From JBBAFM01 sp041655415 (GTDB lineage Bacteria; Bacillota; Clostridia; Peptostreptococcales; JAAYPU01), in assembly GCA_964429195.1 (NCBI GenBank), contig CAYSBC010000010.1, positions 1 to 40,141 of the forward strand: a stretch of 40,141 nucleotides of DNA, written 5' to 3'. A program made the position numbers and the translations under genes. The notes beneath the pieces were generated by a model. That model searched no databases. It saw only the letters and a list, made by a program, of their open reading frames with translations, and was not told the DNA's origin. Shown here in pieces: positions 32,601 through 40,125 of this stretch. Every line of letters starts with the position of its first letter. The stretch's first letter is position 1.

Positions 32601-34606
32601 CTGGGGAAATCTATAGCAGTGCCTTTGGACCGGGGTTAATTTCGGAGTATTATTCCTATCAAAACAATCAACAATCACCTCCATTTGCAGAATGTGGTGA
32701 AGGAGGAGATGGGGCCGAATTAAGGTATGATTTTAAGGATAATGCCTATTTTGGAACAGTCACCACAGATAAAAACGGAAAGGGTTCATTGGAGTTTTCA
32801 TTACCGGATAACCTCACCTCTTGGAGACTTACTTACCAGGGAATTACTAAGGATATGAAGGTTGGAAGCGGACAGGAAAACATCCATGCCAAGCTACCCT
32901 TTTTCCTAAATCTCCTCTTCAATGATATCTACCTTGAGGGCGATGAGCCGGCTATATCACTGCGAGCCTTTGGTACAGACTTGGTTCAAGGCGATAAAGT
33001 TAATTTTAAGCTTGTATTGGAAAACAGTGATGGTGAAGAAAAAATCATTGAAAAGACGGGCCTTGCCGGAAACTATACTTCTATAAGCCTTCCATCCTTG
33101 AAATCCGGGGATTATTCTGTAAGCGTTTCTGCAGAATCGGGCAAACTCAAGGATGCAGTCAAAAAAGATTTTAAGGTAGTAGAAAACATAATTGAAGCAG
33201 CCCAGACAGAGTATGTTGACTTGTCTGATGATGAGGCTATCGATGCCATACATTCACTTGAAGTTTCGGAGGAAAACAGCCTGACAGAATGGGTGTTTTA
33301 TAATAAAGGTATTTCCAATTATTACCGTACTCTCAACTCCCTCTATTATTCATGGGGCCAACGAGTTGATCAAGTTTTATCTCGCAAAATTGCCGGAGAA
33401 TATCTCAAGAAATATTTTGAAGAGGAATATGTTTCTTTTGATGAAGTAGATTTAAGCCCATACCAAATTGTGGATGGCGGCATTGCTCTTTTTCCTTATG
33501 ACAGTAGCAGTCCATTACTTTCGGCTATGATATGCTCAACTGCCAAGGAAGAATTTGATGAAGTGGATTTAAGAGGCTATTTCTATAATAAAATAATGGA
33601 TGAAAAGACGCCATTTTCAGATGTTGCTTTATGCTATTGGGGATTAGCCGCTTTGAGGGAGCCTGTTTTACTGGATATTTATGAGCATTTAGGACGGAAG
33701 GATATAAGTTTAGAAGAAAGGCTCTATTATGGCATTGCCCTAGCAGAGCTTGGGGATATGCAAGAGGCGAAGGACATCTATTTTGAGGTATTAAAAAAGC
33801 ATGGTAAGCTAGTGAAGCCTTATGTCTACTTGGAAAGTGGCAGGGATCGAGATGAAAATATCCGATTCACTGGATTAAATGCCATTATCGGGATGAAAAG
33901 TAATCTGCCCGGACATGAACAACTCTTCAAATATCTTATAGACAATGAAGCAGAAGAAACTTTAACCAATCTAGAGAAGCTAATTTACCTGACTTCGAAA
34001 GTGCCGGATACAAAGAAAGAAAGCAGCTTCAGTTATAAAATAGAGGATGAATCGAAAGAAGTCATTCTTAAAGGGCTTGATCGCTATAGGTTGATCCTTT
34101 CTGCAGATGATGTTAATAACATGGAGTTCAGTAAAATTAAAGGTGAAATGGAGTTAGCCCTTAACTTTATAGGCCCTGTTAAGGATTTGGCTAATGAAGA
34201 GAATACTCTTGTGGATATTACCAGGTCTTACAAGATAAATGGGAAAGAAGCAGATACTTTTACGCAATCGGATGTTGTTAGCATCGAATTAATGCTGGAC
34301 TTTAAAAAAGGTGCTCCGGAAGGATATTATCAAATTACAGATGTTTTACCATCAGGGCTCAAGTATGTAAGGCCACCTTACATGCAACGAGAAGGTTACC
34401 GCTGGGGAATGGAAAACGGTCAAAAAATCACTTTCATGTATTATTATTCCCCAAAAGAAACCCAAGCAAAGATAGTTAAATACCTGGCAAGAGTGATTGC
34501 TCCGGGGCAATACACCGCAGATTATGGCCTTATCCTTCATGGAACAAGCCAAGCCAATGGATTTACAAAGCAAAACCGTATTACCATAGTGAGTGAGGAA
34601 GAATGA
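29639..34606 (+). CDS. Alpha-2-macroglobulin family lipoprotein with lost thioester
   Basis: Giant surface lipoprotein related to protease-trapping A2M. I favour the TTG at 29639, just before KIRLKKRRLMAILLVL, with a G-rich ribosome region; 1655 residues. A GTG at 29600 is an alternative. The lipobox VSVGC has C26. A Big_5-type Ig domain lies at about 143-236. The MG2-like strand LDRGKYLPDDTIQIWGVAK is near 468. A later macroglobulin domain (DKDSYKPQETVRLSIEVRD) and the A2M core TDKNGKGSLEFSLPDNLTSW are near 1043. A helical thioester-like domain follows from about 1225. There the CxEQ motif is replaced: SWGQRVDQVLSRK has R1242-V-D-Q. It cannot form a covalent trap. A bait-like Gly/Glu loop (ECGEGGDGAE) is near 1020. 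Its stop overlaps the next ATG. Confidence 0.88.
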   Translation: MKIRLKKRRLMAILLVLCMAWVSVGCKPDEVDISGEFETLEDLISRSAETVRISATNEDESGIDVNSSFKITAVKDMDLSLDKSSVKVIPDQSFTLDKVSKSEYTLKFDEELKTNSIYSIAVDNEDKGIHLSKAFQTRNKFNIRSTLPRNAATYVPVNSGIEITFTQGNINSMDEFFEISPAVKGTFETHKETIVFVPEKLDYGTVYTVKLKQGISVKNSSEVIEEDYIFQFQTEMQSTPKDNYHLSFINSFYNFTSKEVPALALYADQYYRDKELDVKLYSYDTVEKFVMELEKYQEVPFWAARNSQDNLFDKSKLEEAMSFKGKIIDLGSPWYKQILEFPSNVDEGYYLVSIAYGDKEYIVPMQVNDMSVYMMLGKDKSLAWIHDSLTGEPLSGVSVKGQGIVSASSNNEGIIEFKYDYEKETNQYVITLSKKDRLSFVTSIQNYYNPYMYQDDLANAREKYWTYIYLDRGKYLPDDTIQIWGVAKPRKDGKLDKLTVQLEKYAYDLYRESTSAVIRSEEVKLSPYGTYTSSLKHENLNPGSYFITVRSGDEILERRYLTIEKYTKPAYKIAVSTDKKAYFIGEDVHLDMQASFFEGSPVAGLKLNYRGDSWDFFIKTMKGSLTCNSSGEASVKLRPQLLTSDKEPVSWQPRNVNYTAYNATAEEEEVYGYTSIQVFPRDIMIDGKGKVENGKFIVEIGSHKINLQQLNKQGASSGTLEDFKGATIDVALSGQLIEERWDKKEVGQYYDYINKVTRKKYEYFRVKNVLDEFQVNTVKGKAIYQLPSKDFSTQRTYYVELTGNDQKNRPVKETIYLYQSFLNAQQLESMEIADSYSYREAEDDFNYKVGEKANIILLKNEEEFEMDSKGRAFYVILKDGIQSFHLAKDTKLNIAFLSEYIPNAYVKMVYFDGSKIHDVGMFNLNYDYSEKELNIKVTPDKDSYKPQETVRLSIEVRDKDNKPSEAEVNISAVDEAFFAMWNQWVDTPGEIYSSAFGPGLISEYYSYQNNQQSPPFAECGEGGDGAELRYDFKDNAYFGTVTTDKNGKGSLEFSLPDNLTSWRLTYQGITKDMKVGSGQENIHAKLPFFLNLLFNDIYLEGDEPAISLRAFGTDLVQGDKVNFKLVLENSDGEEKIIEKTGLAGNYTSISLPSLKSGDYSVSVSAESGKLKDAVKKDFKVVENIIEAAQTEYVDLSDDEAIDAIHSLEVSEENSLTEWVFYNKGISNYYRTLNSLYYSWGQRVDQVLSRKIAGEYLKKYFEEEYVSFDEVDLSPYQIVDGGIALFPYDSSSPLLSAMICSTAKEEFDEVDLRGYFYNKIMDEKTPFSDVALCYWGLAALREPVLLDIYEHLGRKDISLEERLYYGIALAELGDMQEAKDIYFEVLKKHGKLVKPYVYLESGRDRDENIRFTGLNAIIGMKSNLPGHEQLFKYLIDNEAEETLTNLEKLIYLTSKVPDTKKESSFSYKIEDESKEVILKGLDRYRLILSADDVNNMEFSKIKGEMELALNFIGPVKDLANEENTLVDITRSYKINGKEADTFTQSDVVSIELMLDFKKGAPEGYYQITDVLPSGLKYVRPPYMQREGYRWGMENGQKITFMYYYSPKETQAKIVKYLARVIAPGQYTADYGLILHGTSQANGFTKQNRITIVSEEE

Positions 34607-35502
34607 TGAAAAAAAAGTTGCCAATTTTTCTTGGCCTCATTGCCCTAGTGATTGCAGGCTTTTTCATAAAAAACCTAGCGGTAAAAAATGAAGTCCAGGT
34701 TAAGAATGTAAACAAGGCTCCCCCATATATTCATTGCATCTACTATGATGAGAATAGTTTTATGGCCTCCGTGAGAAAAGCCAAGGAAGTGCCGAACAAT
34801 GGTGAATTAACGATTCTTGGGGGAATCACCCCTCATCATTTATATGCAGATCATATGATTGCACAATTTTTTAAAGAATTATCAACGGATTCACCTCAAG
34901 TAGTCATTCTTATAGGTCCTAATCATGAACGTACAGGAAAAGAAAAAATTCATACAGGTGATTGGGATTGGCAGACGCCATTTGGCATTTTAAAGGCTGA
35001 AGAAGACATCGTGGAACAAATAACTGAAAAAATAGAAGCCGGCCGAGATAAAAGCCTGCTGGAAAGAGAACATGCCATAGCAGCCTTGATACCCTATGTG
35101 AAATACTATTTGCCGGAGGCTAAGCTTGTACCTCTCGTTGTGCACGGTGATCTTGGATTGGAAAAGTCTAAAGAACTTGCGGATGTCATCTTAAAAAGTG
35201 TGGAGGGTAAGGATATTCTTCTTATTGGCTCTATCGACTTTTCCCATTACTTACCGCCGAATGAGGCAGAACAAAAGGATGGGGTGAGTATAAGGGCCAT
35301 CAGAGAAAGAGATTTATTGGCTATCAGCCGTATGAATAATGATTATATGGACTCACCGCCAACAGTGATAACTTTGCTTGAGATGATGAATAGGAAAAAT
35401 ATACATGGGCTCAAGGTGTTAGACCATTCCAATTCGGCAAAAATAGCAGGCCAATATGTAGACAGCACAACGAGTTATTTTACAATATTGTTTCATCAAT
35501 AG
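34603..35502 (+). CDS. Membrane-anchored MEMO-family protein (AmmeMemoRadiSam protein B type)
   Basis: The MEMO fold is related to LigB-type dioxygenases; the biochemical role in bacteria is unclear. The 299-residue product has an N-terminal membrane helix (about 5-24), which is not usual for MEMO, so the domain would lie outside the membrane. Recognisable motifs are LGGITPHHLYADHM, VVILIGPNHE, EREHAIAALIPYVKYYLP, LLIGSIDFSHY and a C-terminal DSTTSYFTILF. The two His motifs are kept. The later metal-site cysteine of MEMO (usually in a CG-x-GP context) is absent; MDSPPTVITLLEMM stands there, and the only cysteine is near residue 45. The genes for AMMECR1 and the radical SAM partner are not nearby. 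The ATG overlaps the A2M stop (translational coupling), with GAGGAAG upstream. Confidence 0.85.
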   Translation: MMKKKLPIFLGLIALVIAGFFIKNLAVKNEVQVKNVNKAPPYIHCIYYDENSFMASVRKAKEVPNNGELTILGGITPHHLYADHMIAQFFKELSTDSPQVVILIGPNHERTGKEKIHTGDWDWQTPFGILKAEEDIVEQITEKIEAGRDKSLLEREHAIAALIPYVKYYLPEAKLVPLVVHGDLGLEKSKELADVILKSVEGKDILLIGSIDFSHYLPPNEAEQKDGVSIRAIRERDLLAISRMNNDYMDSPPTVITLLEMMNRKNIHGLKVLDHSNSAKIAGQYVDSTTSYFTILFHQ

Positions 35503-35525
35503 ACTTTAGGATAAAGGAGGATTAG

Positions 35526-36254
35526 ATGATGCCTAGGAAAAATAAGTTTCTGTTTTTATTAGTGATAGTCATTCTTTTTGTAGCTGTATTGATAGGCAAG
35601 GAGTATTTTGTTGAGAGTAGGGTGCTTGCTGAAAGCGAGGAAGGAGATATGATTCGAATTCATCCGGGGGAGAATCTACAAGAAAAAATGGATGCGGCAA
35701 AAGACGGCGGGATGATTGTCATTTCTTCAGGAAAATATATCATAGATAAACCACTTGTTATAGAGGGCAGGAAAGATATCACCATTGTAAGCGACAAAGA
35801 TGTATGGATATTGGGAAGCAGAGTCGACTTTCAGATTTTCAAGCTCATTAACTCAGACAACATTACTCTAAAGAATATAAGGGCTTGTCATAGAATCGAT
35901 CCGGAAACTGGAAATACTATGATAGAAAATAAACGTGAGGGCAGTGTAATCGATATTGAAAATTGTAATCAAGTAACACTTGAGAACTGCGAATTAGAAG
36001 GATGTGGTGTATACGGTGTATATGCTGTCAACACAGATAAGCTTCATATCCTTGGCTGCTATATCCATCATAATTCATGGAGCGCCCTAGGACTTTATAA
36101 TAAGAGAGATGTTTCGAATGTGATAATTAAGGGTTGTACAATTATCAATAATGCGGATTTTATGGAGAAGGAAGGCCTCATTCATATTCAATTTGAAGGA
36201 GACAATGTGATTCAAGACAATAGCTACGAAAACTACAAAAAGGCATTAAGATAA
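35526..36254 (+). CDS. Membrane-anchored right-handed parallel beta-helix protein
   Basis: The 242-residue product has one N-terminal membrane helix (about 7-24) and then a beta-helix: GENLQEKMDAAKDGGMIVIS, KPLVIEGRKDITIVS, SDNITLKNIRACHR, NCNQVTLENCELEGCGVYG, TDKLHILGCYIHHNSWSALG, SNVIIKGCTIINN. These are typical PbH1/NosD-type coils with stacked Asn and Cys. It is probably extracytoplasmic and carbohydrate-directed, with no catalytic residues that I can assign. AAAGGAGG lies before tandem ATGs (35526 and 35529). It is third in the A2M-MEMO unit, 23 bp after the MEMO stop, and a hairpin follows. Confidence 0.85.
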   Translation: MMPRKNKFLFLLVIVILFVAVLIGKEYFVESRVLAESEEGDMIRIHPGENLQEKMDAAKDGGMIVISSGKYIIDKPLVIEGRKDITIVSDKDVWILGSRVDFQIFKLINSDNITLKNIRACHRIDPETGNTMIENKREGSVIDIENCNQVTLENCELEGCGVYGVYAVNTDKLHILGCYIHHNSWSALGLYNKRDVSNVIIKGCTIINNADFMEKEGLIHIQFEGDNVIQDNSYENYKKALR

Positions 36255-36293
36255 AATTTAAAAATAAATAAGTCGGTGTTAAAAAGTTTAAAT

Positions 36294-36339
36294 GTTAAAT
36301 GGCGATATTTGTACGGTGGTATAAATATCGCCATTTAAC
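36294..36339. terminator. Perfect 17-bp hairpin closing the A2M operon
   Basis: Arms 36294-36310 and 36323-36339 (GTTAAATGGCGATATTT and complement) with a 12-nt loop, between convergent genes. It has no clear T-tract after it on either strand, but the A/T-rich arm ends and location favour a bidirectional terminator. Confidence 0.6.
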
Positions 36340-36393
36340 TTAAGAATTAGAATTAGGAGTTCCGAAGGTTGGGGTGAAAAGGCAAGTATTCAA

Positions 36394-36612
36394 TTAAATA
36401 TTTCTCGGAGGAATATATTGCTTAAATGAGTTCATATAAAGTTCGTTTGAAGGATCTACATATTCACCTGTATCGATATTTGCATATTGGTCTTGTAGGT
36501 TCATAACATTTGTTGAATCAATAAAGGGTATTTCTTGGGTATTTTGTAATTCTGTTTTATTTTGGGGGGCACCAAAAATGCGGACACCAGGGGCTATAAA
36601 ATTTCTTCTCAT
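36394..36612 (-). CDS. Small hypothetical protein, 72 residues
   Basis: Not recognised. AGAGAGG lies 7 nt before the ATG, which supports translation. The product begins MRRNFIAPGVRIFGAPQNKT and is polar, rich in Asn, Gln, Tyr and Pro (NLQDQYANIDTGEYVDP, SFKQYIPPRNI), with no membrane helix or cysteine. Composition and size resemble small spore-coat or wall-associated proteins, but this is only a resemblance. It is convergent with the beta-helix gene. Confidence 0.55.
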   Translation of the reverse strand: MRRNFIAPGVRIFGAPQNKTELQNTQEIPFIDSTNVMNLQDQYANIDTGEYVDPSNELYMNSFKQYIPPRNI

Positions 36613-36761
36613 AATTTACCTCTCTTTTCTAAGATATCTTATCCAGCTAGCCGAAATCAAATTTTTATTTTATCGATTTCTGCTGCTAATTTTATTTTGC
36701 CCAATAGTCTTTAATTTTTGATTTGTAAATAATGTTATCAACTTTTTAAAAGGGAAAATTT

Positions 36762-37271
36762 TTAAAAATTAAATCGATCTATTTGCAAATAGGAAAGAAG
36801 GGTTTTGCTAGCTAGACCAACAAACAATCCGGTAGGTATAGCAATTATAATCAAGATAGGTAAATAAACCACAATCAATCTTGGGTTTTGGATAATAAGA
36901 GAAGCCATGAGAACCTGACCTACATTGTGAAAAATAGCTCCGATGATGCTAAGCATTGGAATGCTTACCTTATCTTTCAGTTTTTTGTAAATGAGAGCCA
37001 TAACCATAAAGCTAAGCAGAGCCCCGGAAAAAGAATACAAGAAAACAGATACATTACCGAACAAAAGGGTGCTTAATAAAGTTCGGCCAAGCACAATAAA
37101 AAAGGTTGTTTTTGGCGCTAATGTGTAAAGGCTAATCACAGTGACAATATTAGCTAAGCCAATTTTGGCACCTGGAATACCTAAGGGTATAGGTATAAAA
37201 CCTTCAACATAATTAAGCACCATAGCCTGAGCTATGAGCAATCCTATAAAGACCATTTTTTTAGTGCTCAT
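36762..37271 (-). CDS. Gx transporter family protein (HepS-I/ECF S-like membrane protein)
   Basis: Integral membrane protein of about 169 residues from the ATG at 37271, preceded by GGAGAAG inside the upstream gene; an ATG at 37283 lacks a ribosome site. It has five or six helices and the family signature FIPIPLGIPGAKIGLANIVTVISLY, plus LGRTLLSTLLFGNVSVFLYSFSGALLS. Members are often annotated as heptaprenyl diphosphate synthase component I and resemble substrate-binding subunits of ECF transporters; the ligand is unknown. It overlaps the NusG-domain-II gene by 11 bp, a pairing I recall as common in clostridia. Confidence 0.85.
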   Translation of the reverse strand: MSTKKMVFIGLLIAQAMVLNYVEGFIPIPLGIPGAKIGLANIVTVISLYTLAPKTTFFIVLGRTLLSTLLFGNVSVFLYSFSGALLSFMVMALIYKKLKDKVSIPMLSIIGAIFHNVGQVLMASLIIQNPRLIVVYLPILIIIAIPTGLFVGLASKTLLSYLQIDRFNF

Positions 37272-37623
37272 TTTCTTCTCCATTCCGAATTTCGAATACT
37301 ACTTTATGGGGCAAACAAACAATCATATCACCGACTTTTGATGCCGGTTTTGTATGGACACATACTAAATCAGGACAATCGGCTTCTGTAACACGAACTG
37401 CACCATTTTCTATGATAAATGTATTATAACCCCATGTTGTATTGATTGTTGCAGGGTCTGTATTTGTCTTGTCATATAAAGGGACTTCTTGATAGGTTGT
37501 GCCATCGACAGTAATCAATAAATAGGAATTGTTTTTATTAGTCTTCAATAAATAATTGGTAAACCAAATAAAAATTGAAGCTATAATAATAATCAAAATA
37601 ATAAGCAATTCTTTTCTTTTCAC
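37261..37623 (-). CDS. NusG domain II-containing membrane protein
   Basis: The 120-residue product starts at GTG 37623, with GGGAGTG 5 nt before; an upstream ATG at 37647 would read through that site. An N-terminal membrane helix (about 5-22) is followed by the NusG_II fold. It carries ITVDGTTYQEVPLY, INTTWGYNTFIIENGAVRV and the cysteine motif CPDLVC...KVGDMIVCLPHKVVFEI. Despite the name it is not a transcription factor. The cysteines suggest metal, cluster or disulfide chemistry outside the membrane. It is translated in an overlap with the Gx transporter gene, so the two very likely work together. Confidence 0.88.
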   Translation of the reverse strand: MKRKELLIILIIIIASIFIWFTNYLLKTNKNNSYLLITVDGTTYQEVPLYDKTNTDPATINTTWGYNTFIIENGAVRVTEADCPDLVCVHTKPASKVGDMIVCLPHKVVFEIRNGEENEH

Positions 37624-37673
37624 GGATTCACTCCCTATCCAAAACAAGAAAAATGGTTTTAACTATAAGAAAT

Positions 37674-37702
37674 ACTATAGCAGATTTTTTATGTCGTGGC
37701 AA
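37674..37702 (-). promoter_or_regulatory. Promoter of the NusG-II/Gx operon
   Basis: Minus strand: TTGCCA (37702-37697), 17 bp, TATAGT (37679-37674). Confidence 0.6.
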
Positions 37703-37764
37703 AATTAAAGTGATAAATATTCAAGCTGACTTGATAGCATTGGTTAGCATAGGAATATTTTGGT

Positions 37765-37793
37765 TTGTAGACAATAGGAATATGATGTATAAT
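37765..37793 (+). promoter_or_regulatory. Promoter of the MFS-dehydrogenase operon
   Basis: TTGTAG (37765-37770), 17 bp, TATAAT (37788-37793), divergent from the NusG-II promoter. Confidence 0.65.
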
Positions 37794-37832
37794 TTTTTCA
37801 GGCTATAACAAAAGATAATGAGAGTGATAAAG

Positions 37833-38972
37833 ATGAAAAAAACATATAGAAATTTTGCCGGCATATACTTTTTTTATTATTTCGCATTGGCTGCTATTTC
37901 GGCTTTGATTGCACCCTATTTAGTAGAGATAGGATTATCCGGAGTTCAGATAGGAAGCATAACAGGTACGGGTGCTTTAGTAGGTGTTATTGCCACGCCT
38001 GTTTGGGGAAATATATGCGATAGAATAGGAAAGAATAAAATCTTATTATATATTCTACTTTTAGGTTCAAGTAGCATCAGCGTGTTCATTTTATTTAGAA
38101 GGTATTATCTTTACATATTACTGATCTATGCCGTTTTTTTTGTATTCCACAACCCTATATTTGCCATTATGGATTCTTATACCCTCAAATTTGACTATGA
38201 ATTTGGTAACATAAGGCTATGGGGGTCCATTGGGTATGCTATCGGAGTCTTTATTACCGGTCTCATCGTGGGGAATTATGGACTTCACTATATCTTTTAT
38301 GTATATTCTGTGGGAGGAATCATAGCCTTTTTATTTTTGAGGAACATTACAAAGGAGGAAGATAAGGCTATACAATGCCACGGCTCAACTCGAGGGAAGG
38401 ATTTATTCTATAATAAAAAGTATGTCTTATTTGTTATCGCCTCTTTTTGTACCCAAGGACCTATGCTTGCCCATAATACTTATTTTAGTTTATTATATAC
38501 AAAGGTAGGCGGGACGATTGCCGGTGTAGGGGCTGTATTAATGCTATTTTGTCTGAGTGAAGCACCCTTTATGAAGATCTTTGCAAAGGTCGATGGGGAG
38601 AAACTTATAGAAAAAATGTTCATTGTTTTACTGGTAATCTCTGCGTCAAGATGGTTTATTTATAGTTTAGAACCGACAGTCAATGTACTCATAGCTTCCT
38701 TTTTATTGCACGGCATTTCAAATGGTGCTTTTATCGTTACTTCAATTATTTATATAGCTAAAATAACTAAAAAAGAAAACCGAGTAACTGCATTATCCTT
38801 ATATTCTGCCCTAAGCTTAGGCTTGGCCAACATGTTTTGTCAATATGCGGGAGGTATTATCTTAGATCAATACGGACCGGGTGGAGTCTATGTTTTATTC
38901 ACACTCTTAAACGTGATAGCTGTTGCTTTGTTTATTGTTTTGATGTATTTTAAAAAAGAAATTATAGAATAG
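37833..38972 (+). CDS. Major facilitator superfamily permease
   Basis: Twelve-helix secondary transporter, 379 residues from the ATG at 37833; an ATG at 37818 adds 5. GAGAGTG is the only ribosome-like site. The helix 2-3 loop carries DRIGKNK, and GNIRLWGSIGYAIGVFITGLI is characteristic of the MFS_1-like branch that includes the phenylpropionate and nucleoside/oligosaccharide proton symporters. The substrate cannot be read. The next gene, a 2-hydroxyacid dehydrogenase, starts 15 bp later, so a hydroxy- or keto-acid substrate is a reasonable guess. Confidence 0.85.
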   Translation: MKKTYRNFAGIYFFYYFALAAISALIAPYLVEIGLSGVQIGSITGTGALVGVIATPVWGNICDRIGKNKILLYILLLGSSSISVFILFRRYYLYILLIYAVFFVFHNPIFAIMDSYTLKFDYEFGNIRLWGSIGYAIGVFITGLIVGNYGLHYIFYVYSVGGIIAFLFLRNITKEEDKAIQCHGSTRGKDLFYNKKYVLFVIASFCTQGPMLAHNTYFSLLYTKVGGTIAGVGAVLMLFCLSEAPFMKIFAKVDGEKLIEKMFIVLLVISASRWFIYSLEPTVNVLIASFLLHGISNGAFIVTSIIYIAKITKKENRVTALSLYSALSLGLANMFCQYAGGIILDQYGPGGVYVLFTLLNVIAVALFIVLMYFKKEIIE

Positions 38973-38987
38973 AAAGGTGGAATAGCA

Positions 38988-39956
38988 ATGTATAATATCG
39001 TTATCTTAGACAGTCATAGCCTAGGAGAAGATTTTGAGATATCTGAATTTGATTCCTTAGGAAAAGTAATTCAATATGGGACAACTCTGCCGGAGGAGGT
39101 TGAGGAACGAATAAAAGGACAGGACATCATTTTAACCAATAAGGTGGTACTCAATGCCTCCAATTTAAAGAATGCCCATCAGCTCAAATTTATCGGTATA
39201 TTGGCAACGGGAACCAATAATGTGGACTTGGAATATTGTAAGAACAACAATATAGCCGTTACCAACGTTGCCGGATATTCTACAAACAGCGTAGCGCAAC
39301 ATACATTTGCAATGCTTTTTTATGTCCTTGAAAACCTGGCCTATTATGACCATTATGTGAAATCAGGAAATTATGCCAAGAGCAGTACCTTTAACCATAT
39401 AGGCAAACGATACTCAGAATTGGAAGGAAAGACTTGGGGTATCATTGGTCTGGGAACTATAGGTAAACGGGTTGCGGGCATAGCAGAAGCTTTTAGCTGT
39501 CGTGTTATTTATTATTCCTCTTCAGGAGTCAATGATTATCCTTTGTATGAGAGGGTAGAATTAGATGAATTATTAGAGCAATCGGATATTATCTCTATTC
39601 ACTCCCCCCTTACTGAGTTAACAAAAGGGTTGATTGGCAAGAAAGAGTTAATGCAGATGAAAGAGAGTGCGATATTGCTCAATCTAGGAAGAGGCGGAAT
39701 TATCAATGAAGAAGATCTGGCTGTTGCATTAGAAAACAATAGGATAGAGGCTGCTGCTTTAGATGTATTGGAGCATGAGCCAATTAAGGAAGACAATCCC
39801 TTATTACGCATAAAAGATAGTGGCAAACTCTTTATAACGCCGCATATAGCTTGGGGTAGTCTTGAAGCAAGAAGAAGACTCTTAGCAGAAACAGTGATAA
39901 ATATTAAAGCCTTTGAAGAAAATATCATGAGGAACAGGGTAGAAATATTTGGATAA
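38988..39956 (+). CDS. D-2-hydroxyacid dehydrogenase (glycerate dehydrogenase-like)
   Basis: NAD(P)-dependent interconversion of 2-keto and D-2-hydroxy acids. Of its 322 residues, the Rossmann motif GLGTIG is at 154-159 and the catalytic triad is R235 (NLGRGG), E264 (LEHEP) and H286 (TPHIAW). The substrate loop ILATGTNNVD and the C-terminal RRRLLAE place it near HprA/hydroxypyruvate reductase. After the second beta strand the sequence is IYYSSSG rather than the aspartate typical of strict NAD enzymes, so NADP use is possible. AAAGGTGG precedes the ATG. It is cotranscribed with the MFS gene. Confidence 0.88.
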   Translation: MYNIVILDSHSLGEDFEISEFDSLGKVIQYGTTLPEEVEERIKGQDIILTNKVVLNASNLKNAHQLKFIGILATGTNNVDLEYCKNNNIAVTNVAGYSTNSVAQHTFAMLFYVLENLAYYDHYVKSGNYAKSSTFNHIGKRYSELEGKTWGIIGLGTIGKRVAGIAEAFSCRVIYYSSSGVNDYPLYERVELDELLEQSDIISIHSPLTELTKGLIGKKELMQMKESAILLNLGRGGIINEEDLAVALENNRIEAAALDVLEHEPIKEDNPLLRIKDSGKLFITPHIAWGSLEARRRLLAETVINIKAFEENIMRNRVEIFG

Positions 39957-40049
39957 AATAAAAGGAAGAAGTAGGTCATAAAGAAAAAACAGCCTCAAAA
40001 CTACCCCAAAAAAGAAGTGTAAAACAGCCTATAATAAGGAAGGAAAAAC

Positions 40050-40125
40050 TACAAATTTTCGTCAGATAAAAAATCAAAAAAATCGAAAAAAAGCAGTTGA
40101 CATAGGCGAGTAGACATGGTATATT
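40050..40125 (+). promoter_or_regulatory. Strong promoter with A-tract UP-like region at the right edge
   Basis: TTGACA (40097-40102), 17 bp ending TGG, TATATT (40120-40125), preceded by phased A-tracts (about 40065-40092). The transcript would begin near 40132 and leave the window. Such promoters often drive rRNA or tRNA operons in clostridia. The stretch 39957-40060 holds no gene and no clear terminator. Confidence 0.65.
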
